In this document: in pieces, positions 1 through 10,990 of the stretch
Layout of the letters: every line of letters begins with the position of its first letter
Numbering within the stretch: the first letter of the stretch is position 1
Assembly (NCBI GenBank): GCA_024509875.1
Contig: JAMPIV010018771.1
Coordinates: 453,501 to 517,500, forward strand
Length of the DNA stretch: 64,000 nucleotides
Origin: Oreohelix idahoensis
Taxonomy: Eukaryota > Mollusca > Gastropoda > Stylommatophora > Oreohelicidae
Reading direction: 5' to 3'
The notes under the pieces: generated by a model
Database searches by the model: none
Told to the model about the DNA's origin: nothing
Seen by the model: the letters and a program-made list of their open reading frames with translations, nothing else
Translations under genes and position numbers: made by a program

Positions 1-1050
1 CAATGTCAGTATAAAGCGTCGTGGAAAGATTCTCCCCTGTCAATATGAGGTGTCGCGGAAAGATTCTTCACTTTCATTATAAAATGTCGTGGAAAGATTC
101 TTCACTGTCACTATAAAGTGTCATAGAAAGGTTCACATCTGACATTGTAAAGTGTCGTGGAAAGATTCTTTAATGTCACAATAAAGTGTCATAGAAAGAT
201 TCTCATCTGCCATTACAAAGTGTCGTGGAAAGATTCTCATCTGTCATTATAAAATGTCGTGGAAAGATTCTTCACTGTCATTATAAAATGTCGTGGAAAG
301 ATTCTTCACTGTCACTACAAAGTGTCATAGAAAGATCGTGAAAAGAATCTTCACTGTCATCTTAAAGTGTCATGGAATGATTCTTCACTGTCGTTATAAA
401 GTGTCGTGGAAAGATTCTTCACTGTCGTTATAAAGTGTCGTGTAAAGATCCTTCACTGTTGTTATAAAGTGTTGTGGAAAGATTCTTCGCTGTTGTTATA
501 AAGTGTCGTGGAAAGGTTCTCATCTGTCGTTATAAAATGTCGTGGAAAGAATCTTCACTGTCATCATAAAGTGTCGTGGAAAGATTCGTCACAGTCGATA
601 TAAAGTGTCGTGGAAAGATTCTCATATGTCGTTATAAAGTGTCATGGAAAGATTCTCATCTGTCGTTATAGAGTGTCGTGGAAAGATTCTCATCTTTCGT
701 TATAAAGTGTCGTGGAAAGATTCGTCACTGTCATTATAAAGTGTCGTGGAAAGATTCTTCACAGTCGTTATAAAGTGTTGTGGAAAGATTCTTCACTGTT
801 GTTATAGAGTGTCGTGGAAAGATTCGTCACTGTCGTTGTAAAGTGCCGTGGAAATATTCTTCACTGTCATTATAAAGTGTCGTGCAAAGAATCTTCACTG
901 TCACTATAAAGTGTCGTGGAAAGAATTTTCACTGTCATTATAAAGAATCTAGAAAGATTCTTCACAGTCACTATAAAGTTTCGTAGAAAGATTCTTCACT
1001 GTCAACATAAAGAGTCGTTACATGACCTTATTGTAAAATTTTACGGAAAG
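1..1050. repeat. 34-bp minisatellite, copy A
   Basis: About 30 head-to-tail units of roughly 34 bp fill this stretch; each contains a core close to TGTCGTGGAAAGATTC followed by CACTGTCATTATAAAG. Units differ by scattered substitutions (GTCGTGG/GTCATAG, TTCACTG/CTCATCTG) and a few are truncated. The array runs off the left edge of the window. The same array reappears in copy B, so it predates the segmental duplication. No coding potential is seen. Confidence 0.95.
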
Positions 1051-1259
1051 ATTCAGTGATACTCCTGAACATGAATTGTTGGTTTAGCCACTTCACATAT
1101 ATACTTCAGTTAATCTATCCATGCCTTGTCCGGGCTGCTCGTGCAACACCTGTATCCTATTGTTCTAGTGTACACGGCACATTACTTAATTTTTTAGGAG
1201 TTTCATCTTGTTTTAGCGAAGCACGCATCGTTCAACCCAGACACAATCAGTCCTTCAAT
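1051..1259. other. Unassigned spacer between satellite and LINE remnant
   Basis: Non-repetitive sequence that is also present in copy B at about 14145-14355. I see no coding or RNA signal in it. A 112-codon open frame starting at 1056 shows no recognisable domain and runs through into the LINE remnant, so it is probably chance. Confidence 0.5.
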
Positions 1260-1860
1260 TTTGCAACCTTTAATTTAGGTCAGCTAAAATCACCAATCAG
1301 ATACCTGGTCATATTAAAAACAACGGGTGGAAGATGCATCTCAGAAGTAAAGAGCAGAATAGCTCAGGGAAAAAAGCAGCATTCTGTAAAATGAAGAGCA
1401 TTTTATGCAACGGCTCTTTTTCAATGGACGTAAGAAAGAAAGTTCTGTGTTATATAGAACCAATCCAGACATGTGGGAGTGAGTCATGGCCAATTAGTAA
1501 ACAATTACGGAAGGCATTGGAGGCTCAGAGATGCGGTTTTACAGAAGAATGTTACAAATACAAAGAACAGCCAAAAAGAGTAATGAGGATGTCCTGAAAG
1601 AGGCCAATGCGCAAAGGAAACTTATTTCACAAGTTAGAAAGAAACAATCCATTTTTTAAAGGCGTGTTATGAGAAGAGGAAAGTTGGAGTACATCGTAAC
1701 AACAAGTAAGATTGAAGGAAAAAGATATAGGGGAAGATAAAGGGACATCGTGGCATGGAAAGGAGTCAACAACAGAACTGATAAATTGTAATGGAGACAG
1801 GAAGTTGTGGAGAGACATGATCTTCCACACCACTAGGCACGGCACTTGAAGAAGAAGAGA
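1260..1860 (+). pseudogene. LINE reverse transcriptase, decayed 3' end (copy A)
   Basis: Translated pieces match the C-terminal part of non-LTR retrotransposon reverse transcriptases. The longest open piece (1391-1597) reads KSILCNGS, YIEPIQTCGSESW and ISKQL, the usual region just after the RT thumb. Beyond a stop, further pieces correspond to the basic C-terminal tail. The element ends near 1855 in a GAAGAAGAAG tail, as in other LINEs of this window. Frameshifts and stops make it non-functional. The same remnant is at 14355-14955. The clade cannot be fixed by eye. Confidence 0.75.
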
Positions 1861-1864
1861 ATCA

Positions 1865-2269
1865 TCAGGTGCACATAACTAACATTCTCATGTTTTGATT
1901 CAGACTTACATTAACATTCTCATGTTTTGATTCAGACTTACATTAACATTCTCATGTTTTGATTCAGACTTACATTAACATTCTCATGTTTTGATTCAGA
2001 CTTACATTAACATTCTCATGTTTTGATTCAGACTTACATTAACATTCTCATGTTTTGATTCGACTTACATTAACATTTTCATGTTTTGATTCAGACTTAC
2101 ATTAACATTCTCATGTTTTGATTCAGACTTACATTAACATTCTCATGTTTTGATTCAGACTTACATTAACATTCTCATGTTTTGATTCAGACTTACATTA
2201 ACATTCTCATGTTTTGATTCAGACTTACATTAACATTCTCATGTTTTGATTCAGACTTACATTAACATT
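1865..2269. repeat. 32-bp minisatellite, copy A
   Basis: About 12-13 nearly identical tandem units of 32 bp containing CATTCTCATGTTTTGATTC. It sits directly after the LINE tail and directly before a SINE. The high unit identity indicates recent homogenisation. The counterpart is at 14965-15346. Confidence 0.95.
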
Positions 2270-2281
2270 CAGGTTCCAACT

Positions 2282-2590
2282 TCTCCTTCTTCTTCTTCGT
2301 TCGTCCTGAAAAGGACGTTGGTTGCGTTGTGTCCGTTTACAGCGTAGCTGCGATTTTTGCGCCTTTCGGCCATCACATCCGACTTCAGCACGGCATTTTT
2401 TGGGACCGGGTTAGCCTTCCCTCTTCGATCCCTACTCACTCAGCCAGACTGCAGTGATGCAGCCTGTTTCCAGGACCACCACTTGGAGGTGGAGTAGGGT
2501 CTTGGTCAGCTCTGGTTCGCTGACCCTGACGCAAGCAGTCAAGCTATGGTTCGCTGACTGCATTCCTCACTGATGACACGTCTTAGTTCC
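2282..2590 (-). mobile_element. SINE-2 (309 bp, GAA tail), copy A
   Basis: The insert is flanked by a perfect 12-bp target-site duplication CAGGTTCCAACT (2270-2281 and 2591-2602). Read on the minus strand it ends in a (GAA)n tail, seen here as CTTCTTCTTCTTCG. No tRNA-type A or B box is obvious in the head, so the promoter type is unknown. Copies are at 15359-15667 and 47738-48047. The duplication and the poly-GAA end indicate mobilisation by a LINE. It lies in both segmental copies, so it inserted before the duplication. Confidence 0.88.
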
Positions 2591-2614
2591 CAGGTTCCAA
2601 CTGAAGAGACAAAG

Positions 2615-2797
2615 ACAGAATAGACCTACTACACACTCAAGAATAGACCCACTACATACTCTAGAATAGACCTACTACACACTCAAGAATAGACCTACTA
2701 CACACTCAAGAATAGACCTACTACATACTCAAGAATAGACCTACTACACACTCAAGAATAGACCTACTACACACTCAAGAATAGACCTACTACACAC
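2615..2797. repeat. 23-bp minisatellite, copy A
   Basis: About eight tandem units of 23 bp containing AGAATAGACCTACTACACAC. Copy B (15690-15764) has only about three units, so the array changed length after the segmental duplication. Confidence 0.93.
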
Positions 2798-2920
2798 TTC
2801 TCAAATTTGGTCAGGTACCCATTTCCAGCTGGGTAGACTGGAGAGTATCGGTACCGTGATTCGAACCCGGCACCATTGCCGCGAGAGACCAGCGCTCTAA
2901 CCACTCTGTCAATCGGACGC
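2798..2920 (-). mobile_element. tRNA-derived SINE-3 head, truncated (copy A)
   Basis: On the minus strand this reads as a tRNA-like head. A GTGGTTAGAGCGCTGG stretch resembles box A and GGGTTCGAATC (2859-2869) is a good box B. A body starting TCCAGTCTACCCAGCTGGAA follows. The 3' half, present in copy B at 15765-15970, is missing here, apparently deleted. Box A and B matching is established for tRNA-derived SINEs; the family name is unknown to me. Confidence 0.8.
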
Positions 2921-3125
2921 TCTAACCACTCTGTCAATCGGACGCTCTAACCACTCTGTCAATCGGACGCTCTAACCACTCTGTCAATCGGACGCTCTAA
3001 CCACTCTGTCAATCGGACGCTCTAACCACTCTGTCAATCGGACGTTCTAACCACTCGGTCAATCGGACGTTCTAACCACTCTGTCAATCGGACGCTCTAA
3101 CCACTCTGTCAATCGGACGCTCTAA
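2890..3125. repeat. 25-bp minisatellite derived from the SINE-3 head, copy A
   Basis: Nine to ten tandem units of 25 bp containing GCTCTAACCACTCTGTCAAT. The unit is the same sequence as the 5' end and box A region of the adjacent SINE-3 (minus strand), so the array appears to have grown from the SINE head. Copy B carries the same array, interrupted by a LINE. Confidence 0.93.
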
Positions 3126-3164
3126 CGGTGACGTACAGTCCGTTAATTTACACGTTTTTTTAAG

Positions 3165-3265
3165 AACGTTTGCCTCGTTTTAGGAAGACCGCGATCTTCA
3201 ACCTATACACAAGATCTGTCGGTTACATTAGTGTGCACGTCCAAATATACAAGGTGTTATCGCCT
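3165..3265 (+). repeat. Dispersed short repeat R80
   Basis: About 85-100 bp with TTGCCTCGTTTT near the start and CGGTTACATTAGTGTGCACG plus CCAAATATA near the end. Related copies with the phrase GGTTATATTAGGGCG are at 4965-5036, 52018-52103 and 63632-63702; the copy B counterpart is at 17995-18090. No duplication or tail was identified. Confidence 0.7.
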
Positions 3266-3269
3266 GGTA

Positions 3270-3690
3270 ATATAATTATTGCAATGTTAAATCCAAGTAG
3301 ATTATATTATAACAAAGTACCAAACCGTAATAGAGGTCTGCACCGGCCGATCTTCAGTGCTTTAAAATAATCAACTACCAGACCTGCCCTCTTGAACAGA
3401 GCTGAAAAACATCGTACTCTGAAGAGGACTACTAGCGCTGAAAGGTTACGGTTATTACAGAATATGTGTCTGCTGATTTATGGGTAGATTTACCTGTACT
3501 CACGCACATCTTGGCCTAATCATTCACGACGTGCAACATCTTCAAGGACGGGCCAGTCCAATCATTAAAGTAATGAAGCTTACCATCTCGCAGGATACGG
3601 CGAGACTCAAGGCTATTTTCAAACACAAACTGAATAGAAAGAAAAAAAAAAACCAAACGAAAACAAACTGAAAATAACAGCTGACAAGCT
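3270..3690. other. No gene seen
   Basis: Unique-looking sequence shared with copy B (18090-18540). Short open frames have no recognisable content. An A-rich run lies at about 3640. Confidence 0.5.
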
Positions 3691-3754
3691 GTTACGAAGC
3701 TGTGTTTAGAACTGGTACTCTGAGATTAGATCTCGTTACGTGCATTTGCAGCAG

Positions 3755-4000
3755 ATGTATCGTAAAGGTATTCCATAGCAGATACTGCCGAAAGGGAGTG
3801 AAGAGGACCAGATTTTCTTTTAATGGGAAGACCAGTTCCCTTCCCCGCTGTCTTTTGCTTTACCTATCTCATGAGCAAAGTCAGGTACCCATTGGTAGCT
3901 GCGTAGGCTGTAGCGTGACGCTACCAGGTTTCGACATCGGATCCCAGTAACTGTGCCACGAGGGGAAAGTGCTCTAATCGCTTAGCCAATTGGAAACTTA
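3755..4000 (-). mobile_element. SINE-3, old diverged copy (copy A)
   Basis: Read on the minus strand, a degenerate tRNA-like head (GCTAAGCGATTAGAGCAC then TGGGATCCGA in place of box B) is followed by the same body order as SINE-3 at 15765-16085: the GGTACCTGAC phrase, the pyrimidine/purine-rich GGGAACTGG block and the TACGGCAG-type tail region. Divergence is much higher than in the 15.8 kb copy. The counterpart is at 18595-18855. Confidence 0.7.
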
Positions 4001-4225
4001 GATGTTAGTATTATAATAAAGCTAAAAAAGAGCAACCTTTTAGTACATTTTTATATCATTTAACGCCGTCTGCATTGTGTGGTTGATCCGCTCAAGATAG
4101 AAACGATCAATTACTGTCGTCTTGAGGTTTGTGATGGAATCCAGCATTATCTCCCACTCGCATTGTGTCTCGTCAAACTCTCTTGTTATTTTTCTTTGTT
4201 TTCATCATAAAACTCCAAACATACA

Positions 4226-4250
4226 CAGCATCTATCTATCTATCTATCTC
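4226..4250. repeat. Short (CTAT)n microsatellite, copy A
   Basis: About five units of CTAT between CACAGCAT and CTGTAAAAACAGAGC. The equivalent place in copy B (19087-19460) holds hundreds of bases of the same repeat. Confidence 0.9.
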
Positions 4251-4587
4251 TGTAAAAACAGAGCATGAAAATTTTACAGAACTGCCGAATAGACAAAACG
4301 TGAAAATCCAGGTGTCGGCTGTCGGCAGTAAGCGTCATTTCCTGCACCTGGACACATTCGTATAACATAAGTTTAAAGTTCTTGTTGTTTTGGCGGAAGC
4401 AGATCAACTTCTTCAGACTGCACTGATATATTACTACACTGTTACCGTAAAATGTAGCAATACAATGTCTTCTGTTACAATGCGTGTCTGTAATGTGTAA
4501 TTTTTGTTTTTCATACGCGGTCGATAAATTGGGGAATAAAATCTTCATAATGCGAAATGTTGTTAGCTCATACGCGATTTTTAACGA

Positions 4588-4710
4588 AGTGACTATGCTT
4601 TGCGCTACCGAGTAACACCGGGTGAACATGGAAAAACACCACTCAGCTGAACGTAGTGGCCCGTGGAGTAATACATAAAACACACGTATTTCACCTCATG
4701 CCCTACGAGT
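4588..4710. repeat. Dispersed 120-bp repeat
   Basis: The segment with GTGACTATGCTTTGCGCTAC and GAGTAACACCGGGTGAA is repeated with moderate divergence at 38985-39105. It lies inside the 744-bp stretch present in copy A but absent from copy B. Its identity is unknown. Confidence 0.65.
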
Positions 4711-4964
4711 GTGTATCTTGCCGTTCTCACGAGCCTGTGTATTTTTCTTGATAAAAGTATTTAACACAGCATCTCAAACATAATCTGCTTAGTTACAAGA
4801 ATCCAAGAAGTGATAGAAAAAGAAAGATGTAAGTATTGAGAAGCTTGAAATTTAAAAAAAACCGTTTTGAAAGAAACGAGATAACAAGTGATATCGCGAG
4901 AGCAACAGGAACTAAAGAATACACATTTTGCTACATCATTTTTTTTAAAAAAATAAGGTTTTGC

Positions 4965-5036
4965 CTCGTTTTGGCGAGGCGCGTCCCGTTCAACCTAGTC
5001 GGCTATATTAGGGCGCATGTCCAAATATAAAAGACC
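4965..5036 (+). repeat. Dispersed short repeat R80
   Basis: A second R80 copy with TTTTGCCTCGTTTTGGCGAG and GGGCGCATGTCCAAATATAA. It lies in the stretch absent from copy B. Confidence 0.75.
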
Positions 5037-5450
5037 GTTAGGTCTGAGACATATATTAGGTTTGTTTGCTACATCAGAAACAACGCGGCGAAAATAAAAT
5101 AACCTTGTTTAGCAAGAGCATTTGCAAGTGCTACAAAATCTATCAGAAGAAGGCCCCTAATCCTATTTGTCCCGTAAGCCATTTTTACTGCCACCACGCG
5201 ATGAATTTTAGGAACACATATACAGCGTTATAGGAGAAACAAATATACTAATATTGTGCAAGTGTTTGTGTGAATATGCGTGTGTGAAGAGTGTGTGTCT
5301 ATAGATTTACTTTCTCTTTCAGCTTAAGCAGTCGTTGTGTCATGATGGTGCATGGTGAACATTCTAGCCCACGACGTCTATCTTGAGTGGCAACAGACAA
5401 CAGTTACGCAGGATTTTGTTAATCATCATAGTCACCATTTAGCTCCCCAA
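5037..5450. other. No gene seen
   Basis: AT-rich sequence, partly shared with copy B from 5211 onward, with a TG-rich stretch at 5260-5305. No coding or RNA signal was recognised. Confidence 0.5.
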
Positions 5451-5559
5451 GGATCATTGGCTTTCAACAAACGTATGCCAGGAATCCCTGTCCCTAGTCA
5501 TCAGCTCAAGGTCTTTCCACGTTTTCCTCATTGTCACGGGATTTTCCTCCTTTTGCTCT

Positions 5560-5870
5560 GCAGTAGTGGTCCACCAGTGGCCAAAACTCAAGAGTATCTA
5601 AAATGGGTCGTCAAAGGTGTCTACCTTCGCACAAGATTACTCTTGGCAGAGTTGTAGATAGAAGGATAATGACGCTTCAATCTCAAGGGAGTTTCACAAG
5701 ATAATTCAGAAGTCAAGAACAATGCTGCATATGGTAGAGCACTATTAACTTATATCTGATCAGCAGATTTTGTGAAGTTTTAAGCAATGATTTTAAGCTT
5801 GTTCGAGCCCCCAGCTGAGTTAATTCAGCGAAATTCCGTTTACAGTTAATTTTGGCTCTATGGCTGTAAA
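5560..5870 (-). mobile_element. LTR fragment of the SCAN-gag element family (copy A)
   Basis: The reverse complement matches the 3' part of the left LTR at about 55370-55665. Shared phrases include CTGCAGTAGTGGTCCA, GTCTACCTTCGCACAAGATT, CTCTTGGCAGAGTTGTAG and GAGTTAATTCAGCGAA. It is therefore a broken or solo LTR in inverse orientation. The flank at 5452-5560 resembles the antisense end of LINE family D. The counterpart is at 20205-20490. Confidence 0.7.
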
Positions 5871-5989
5871 TATACATATATACTAAATTGTAAAATAACA
5901 TATAACAAATTTAATAACCTATTAATCTTCAACAATTTTAAATAAATATGGATGAAGATGATTTTAGGTGTTAAGATGTGTCTTCACTG

Positions 5990-6640
5990 AGACAAGAAAT
6001 GATAACAAGATTGAACTTGAAGAAAAACCACTAAATTATGTAGAATCGTACATATATCTTGGCAGTAATATAGACAAAGTTGGAGGGACATTGCTATCAA
6101 AATAAGAATACAGAAAGCAAGAGGTGCTTTCATTGCATTGGGAAACATATGGAAAACAAGAGAAATCAAGTCCAACACGAAAATAAGAACCTTCAACTCA
6201 AATGTCAAGTCAGTCCTATTGTCTGGCTCTGAGACATGGAGAGCAACAAAAAACAACAATCAAAAAGCTACAGACTTTTATAAACGGGTGCTTGCGTAGA
6301 AAAGAAGGACTGAAATGGTATGACAAAGTAACAAATGTGGAATTGATGACAAGAACCAGACAAGTGCCAGTGGAACAAGAGTTGAGAAGAACACGCTGGC
6401 GATGGATAAGACACACATTGAGGAAACCTGTTGATAGCATTACAAGGCAGTCTTTGTTCTGGAATAACAGGGAAAGAGAGGCAGAGGTAGACCAAAAAAA
6501 CACACGGAGAAGAGAACTAGATACAGAGGGGAAAATGATGAGAAAAACATGGAAAGAACTTGAGCGGATGGCACAGGACAGGAAGATTTGGCATGTGTTT
6601 GTTGAAGATTTGTGCTTCTCTGGTATTCATTGAGACTTAA
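5990..6640 (+). pseudogene. LINE family D, decayed 3' end (copy A)
   Basis: Conceptual pieces read YIYLGSNIDKVGG, FNSNVKSVLLSGSETW, FINGCLR, RWRWIRHTLRKP and TWKELERMAQDRKIW, which is the RT thumb and C-terminal domain of a non-LTR retrotransposon. The longest open piece is 6202-6633. Early frameshifts and missing upstream domains show it is a dead 5'-truncated copy. The same family recurs, often antisense, at 8380, 22800, 24470, 39186, 40690 and 62120. Its better-preserved ends carry a TGATGATGA-type tail. The clade is uncertain; an RTE-like tail is suggestive only. Confidence 0.82.
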
Positions 6641-8379
6641 TTGGAGACTGGTGGTTATTAATGTCCTTTGTGTGCCTGTTACAAAAGACTTATCTTACTG
6701 AGTACTGCACTGGGTCGTTGTCAGGTTTTTTGTGATGAGGACTCTTCTCTAGAGGCGTCTAGGGGAACTTCACTCCTAATGTCAAGGTGGGTGTCTTCAC
6801 AACATGTCCACTGTAGGTAGTTGGTGTCGAACACAGCTCTTGAATCACAAAGATAGGGGCGAAGATTCTTACTTCAAACTCGTCTGGTGCTAAGAACCGT
6901 CTTTTAGCTTCGAACAACGAACTTTAGGAAAAATAAAAGAGCAAGTGCCTCTGCTAAGTACATTTGTGGGATGCAAATTAACAGGCGCATTGTCTCGCTG
7001 TCCACCGACCAATATTAGCCTCTCTGAATAATTATTATCCCTGAGTTTACACAGTATAACTCAGAGAATATGATTAGAAATCACCGTTATTCTTCTGGTT
7101 ACTTTAATGGGGAAAATGAGGCTTGCCTGAATTACAATGAACAAGGTTCATATATTTTACAAAATGATACTATACACTTTAGGCACATGTGATGTAATCA
7201 TCACTTCTTCTGCTCCATTCGGAGTCTGGGATCACCTCTGCTGTCCGTTTTCTGTACGACTAGCAAGAAGAAATCACCAATGCTTGCTGTATTGGTTTAT
7301 GAATATACTATTTTCAAATGTTGAGGTTGCCAGCCCCCTATGACTGGTATAACCACTTAGCAAGTACAGACATGTCACAATTCACATTTTAGACTATATG
7401 TTCACAACTTACCCCAATGGGATATACAATCTCCTTGCACAGTAGAATGGACACAGCAACTTTGATTAGATGCTTCGAACACTTGGTTGGGGAAATTTTA
7501 GTATTCCTCTTATGACGGGTGCTCTGATTCCTCAAGTTTCCAGTCTTGGTATTTAAAATTGCGGGTTCTCTTTTAAGTTATAAAGACGCTCACTTACTTT
7601 GATATGTCACTATTAATTTTGGAATACTTTGTCCGACCCTTCTCTCTGGCTACTGGGAGTTGCTAATTTGACGTTGCGATGCAGTCTGATTTGTGTCTCC
7701 GATTTTGCTAGACTATATTTCCATTTCTCAGTTCAAGTCCCAGATTGTATTCTTAGACCAACTTGCCAATGAAAGCGAAATTCTATTCCGGCTCTCAAAT
7801 TAAACCAATGGTAAGCTCTTTAGAACTATGTGGGTCGGGGTGTTAACTCCTTACTATCCCCTGCATGTTTTAAAATATCAAATTTAAAAATGTTAACTCG
7901 TGACCTCTTTCAAATATAGCAGTAATACTTCCGATTGTATTTGTACAAACCCACAAACACATCGGTGAACTTATTTCCTGACTAATACCTTCCGCCCATA
8001 TGGTCTCCTCTGACATGTTGTCTGTAATATTGATACAGAGATGGTCCAGCGGAAGCGATTACATATATCAACTCTGTTTACGCGTACATCTCTCAGCCGG
8101 ATTTCTTTTTGTCGATCGGGCGAGACCACCTGTGTGTCAACAATGATCGTCTCTATCAAAGGTAGTTAGACGACTTAAGTTATAAAAGTATTATCAGCTG
8201 ACCTGTCTAATTAGCTTTGTATTACTACGATTCACAGGGCAAAACGTAAACAAGTATCGGGAGTGGTCAGAGCAAAAACTGTAAGTGCATACAATTTGCC
8301 AAATAATAGGACGATGAGTGAGGAAAATGAAGAAACGAATTCTGCCGGAGAGAACGACAGTTATGAAAAGTGCACAACT
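6641..8379. other. No gene seen (includes a 520-bp stretch absent from copy B)
   Basis: No recognisable coding or RNA signal on either strand. Positions of about 6817-7338 have no counterpart in copy B, where the flanks join directly at 21767. The rest aligns closely with 21768-22800. Confidence 0.6.
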
Positions 8380-8645
8380 GATTTCGTCACACTCATTCAC
8401 TTCATGTCCGTCTCCAATTTTCTCTGTCCAAGTGTTCTTCGGTCTCACTCTCTCTTACCTTGTGTATTCTAGAACAAGGACTGTCTGATAATACCATCAG
8501 CATGTTTCCCAGAGTGTCTACTATCCATTGCCAATGTTTCTTCTCACCTCTTATTGCACAGGCATTCTTGTCATCAGATCCACATTAGTGATCTTGTCAT
8601 ACTATTTCAATCCTTCTCTTCTATCAAACAGATTTAGTTAATACT
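8380..8645 (-). pseudogene. LINE family D fragment, antisense (copy A)
   Basis: The reverse complement resembles the C-terminal coding part of family D: an AGAAGGATTGAAATGGTATG-like start, the GATGACAAGAATGCC region and the GTCCTTGTTCTAGAAT block. It is heavily mutated with no open frame. The counterpart is at about 22805-23060. Confidence 0.6.
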
Positions 8646-9329
8646 TTCTTTCTATTCTTTTCTTTAGTGTTTGTTTGCTCGTGGTCAAGATTTTCTGCCA
8701 TTACAGGCCTATAATGGTAGTTGGATTCAAATTCATTATACGGAGGTTACCAAACGTTTTCATACCTGACATTATAGGTAAATGGTTAGACTTGGCCAGA
8801 GGGTTCAAGACTGAGACAGAAGATATGAGACTGCAGCATAGACCTGGAGAAGATGATAGACTTCCTCCTGGCGGCAGACGTGCAGATCCAGCATGACCAG
8901 AGACCTGAACGCAGGAGAAGAAAATTCATGTTTTGTTCCCCTCAACTTCCTTTTTAAAGTTTATTATTCCGTCTTTTTCTTTACTTTTCCCCCCGCCTTG
9001 TGAAGCCCTGAGTTTGCAGTGCAAATCTAGTTTTAAGCGATATTCGACAATGTGTGTTACTGTGAGTCTTCGCACCTTTTGGCTTAAGAACTAAACAGTT
9101 AGAAATGAGTCCATTGTAGTGATTTCTAAATACAATATCTAAATTAATATATAACAATATAGGGCATAAAGGCAAAAATAAGAAAGTACAAAACAATTTT
9201 CTGCTAAAACGGTTGTTGTCGCCTACGCCTTCAGATTATTATTTCCTAACGAATAGCCGAACAAAACGATACCCAATTTTTCAAATTCGTCCTTGACATA
9301 AAACCCCACTTTTTCTAGTTCTAAGAAAA
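8646..9329. other. No gene seen; right end of copy A at about 9114
   Basis: The segment to 9114 is shared with copy B, ending at GAAATGAGTCCAT; beyond that the copies diverge abruptly. A 73-codon open frame at 8675 is conserved as a frame in copy B but has no recognisable domain, and its conservation reflects recent duplication only. Confidence 0.55.
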
Positions 9330-9920
9330 TATTTGCCTAAAATGCATTGTGGAACGAGGAGGGGCAAGGATAGATGAAATGCTAATTCGTTTCGCATTGA
9401 TTTTAAACTAAAAGCCAACACTAGCACAGGGGCAAGCCTTGCCTTAGGGGTTTCCCCAAATACAATGAAAAAGTTAGAACTGTGGACACTACGGTCATGT
9501 AAACATGTTAAGCTGTTATTATGAATGACCTAAGCTCTCGTAATTATCTCGTAAGTACATGAGAAAAGAAGTGAACAGGAGGTAGTTTAAAAAATAAATA
9601 ACCAACATAGGAAAAAAGATAGAATTTTGAACCAACCCACATAGCCCCTTAAAAATCGTAGATTCGCGTACTTGAAGACCTGCTGACCAAGAATATGTTA
9701 TTAGTTATATAAATAGTCCCTTAAATAATCAACTCTTGATAAAACCATACATAGAGATCAGAGATACTGTCAGGTCAAGTCATATCTGCTTAGATTGGAT
9801 CGCATATTTTTGGGAAAAAAGTAGGTGACAGATAGGCTAGGATAGTACAGTGAATCCGATTGGGTGGCATTTGAAGTGAGACGAAATATTATTGGCTGAC
9901 CTTTGAATAAACATAACGAA
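9330..9920 (+). repeat. Diverged LTR-like sequence upstream of the RT fragment
   Basis: Weak collinear similarity to about 27070-27690, which is part of the solo LTR inside the 18S fragment. Shared landmarks are GAAGTGAAC followed by GG-rich sequence, the CATAGCCCCTTA/CTTAGCCCC block, GACTTGCTGAC/GACCTGCTGAC then AATATGTTA, and a final GATTGG...AAATA..AATAAA. This suggests a related LTR family. The assignment is tentative. Confidence 0.4.
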
Positions 9921-10990
9921 ATTCGATGCTGAACCTATGCCTTTACTAGAAGAGCTACTTACTAGGCTTTCTAAATCTCATTTTTTCACTAAACTTGATT
10001 TATCTAAAGGATATTGGCAAGTTCCATTATCCAAACACGCCAAACCCCTTACTGCTTTTTCTACACCTAGAGGCCTTTTCCAATGGAATTTTATGCCTTT
10101 CGGTCTTATGAACGCACCAGCTACATTCGTGCGCATGATGCGTCGAATCCTATCGTATCGGTCAGATGTCATTGCTTACCTAGACGACATCTGTCTTTTC
10201 AGCGATACTTGGGAAGATCACTATTCAGGGTTAGTTGAATTGCTATCGACTCCACGCGAGTATAACCTGACAGCGAAACCATCTAAAGCTTGCATTGGTT
10301 TTAGCGAAATTTCTTTCCTAGGCCATCGAGTAGGTCATGGTTTCCTAAATACAGAGGACCATAATATCACTAAGATACTTAACATCTCTATCCCTAAGAC
10401 TAAAAGCAAGTGCGAAGTCTCTTAGGTCTCATACAATTTTATGGACGATTCATCCCGAATCTGTCCTCTATCATGCACCTCTCTCTACACTACTAAAGAA
10501 AGGGTCTCCTAATATAGTCCGCTGGACTCAAGAATGTCAATCCTCTTTGGATAAGATCAAAACTATGTTCTCAACACCACCTATTTTAGTGTTACCTACT
10601 ACAGATAAGACATTTGTTCTTCGTAGTGACGCTTCATCCACTGGGATTGGAGCGGCACTAATGCAAGAGTACTCTGGAACTCTGCATCCTGTAATGTATA
10701 TATCCAGAAAACTTAATGCTGCAGAAAGGAATTACTCGGTTTTAGACCGTGAATTATTGGCGATGGTTTGGTCAATTCTCAAACTTCAAAGATTCCTTCT
10801 TGGTGCGCATTTCATAGTGGAAACTGACCAGAAAGCTCTTACGGCTATTCAAAGTAAGAACTTGAAGAGTTCGAGATCAACTCGATACGCCATTGCTCTT
10901 CAACCGTTTCATTTCTCGGCGCGAGCTATCCGTGGGTCAGAAAATGTGATGGCAGACATTTTGTCTAGATGCCCACATGATTCCACCTAA
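9915..10990 (+). pseudogene. Ty3-type retrotransposon RT and RNase H fragment
   Basis: Two frames together encode the polymerase core of a Ty3/gypsy-type element. The first (9937-10425) has KLDLSKGYWQVPL, FNFMPFGL-type FMPFGLMNAPATF and the catalytic YLDD. The second (10547-10987) is an RNase H domain with a LRSDASSTGIGAAL start, LNAAERNYSVLDRELLA and the terminal GSENVMADILSRCP. A frameshift between them (about 10420-10545) and the missing upstream part make it a pseudogene. The frame stops right after RNase H with no integrase behind it. That is unusual for standard Ty3 elements but expected if integrase precedes RT, as in the Gmr1 lineage. That reading is an inference. Confidence 0.9.

Noticed and set aside
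2850..2905. Functional tRNA gene on the minus strand
   Set aside because: Box A/B are good, but no acceptor stem pairs and the head is followed by a SINE body; the other tRNA-like heads at 16020, 51010 and 62050 fail in the same way.
1..3125. CRISPR-like direct repeats
   Set aside because: Units are contiguous tandem minisatellites without unique spacers, in a eukaryotic setting.
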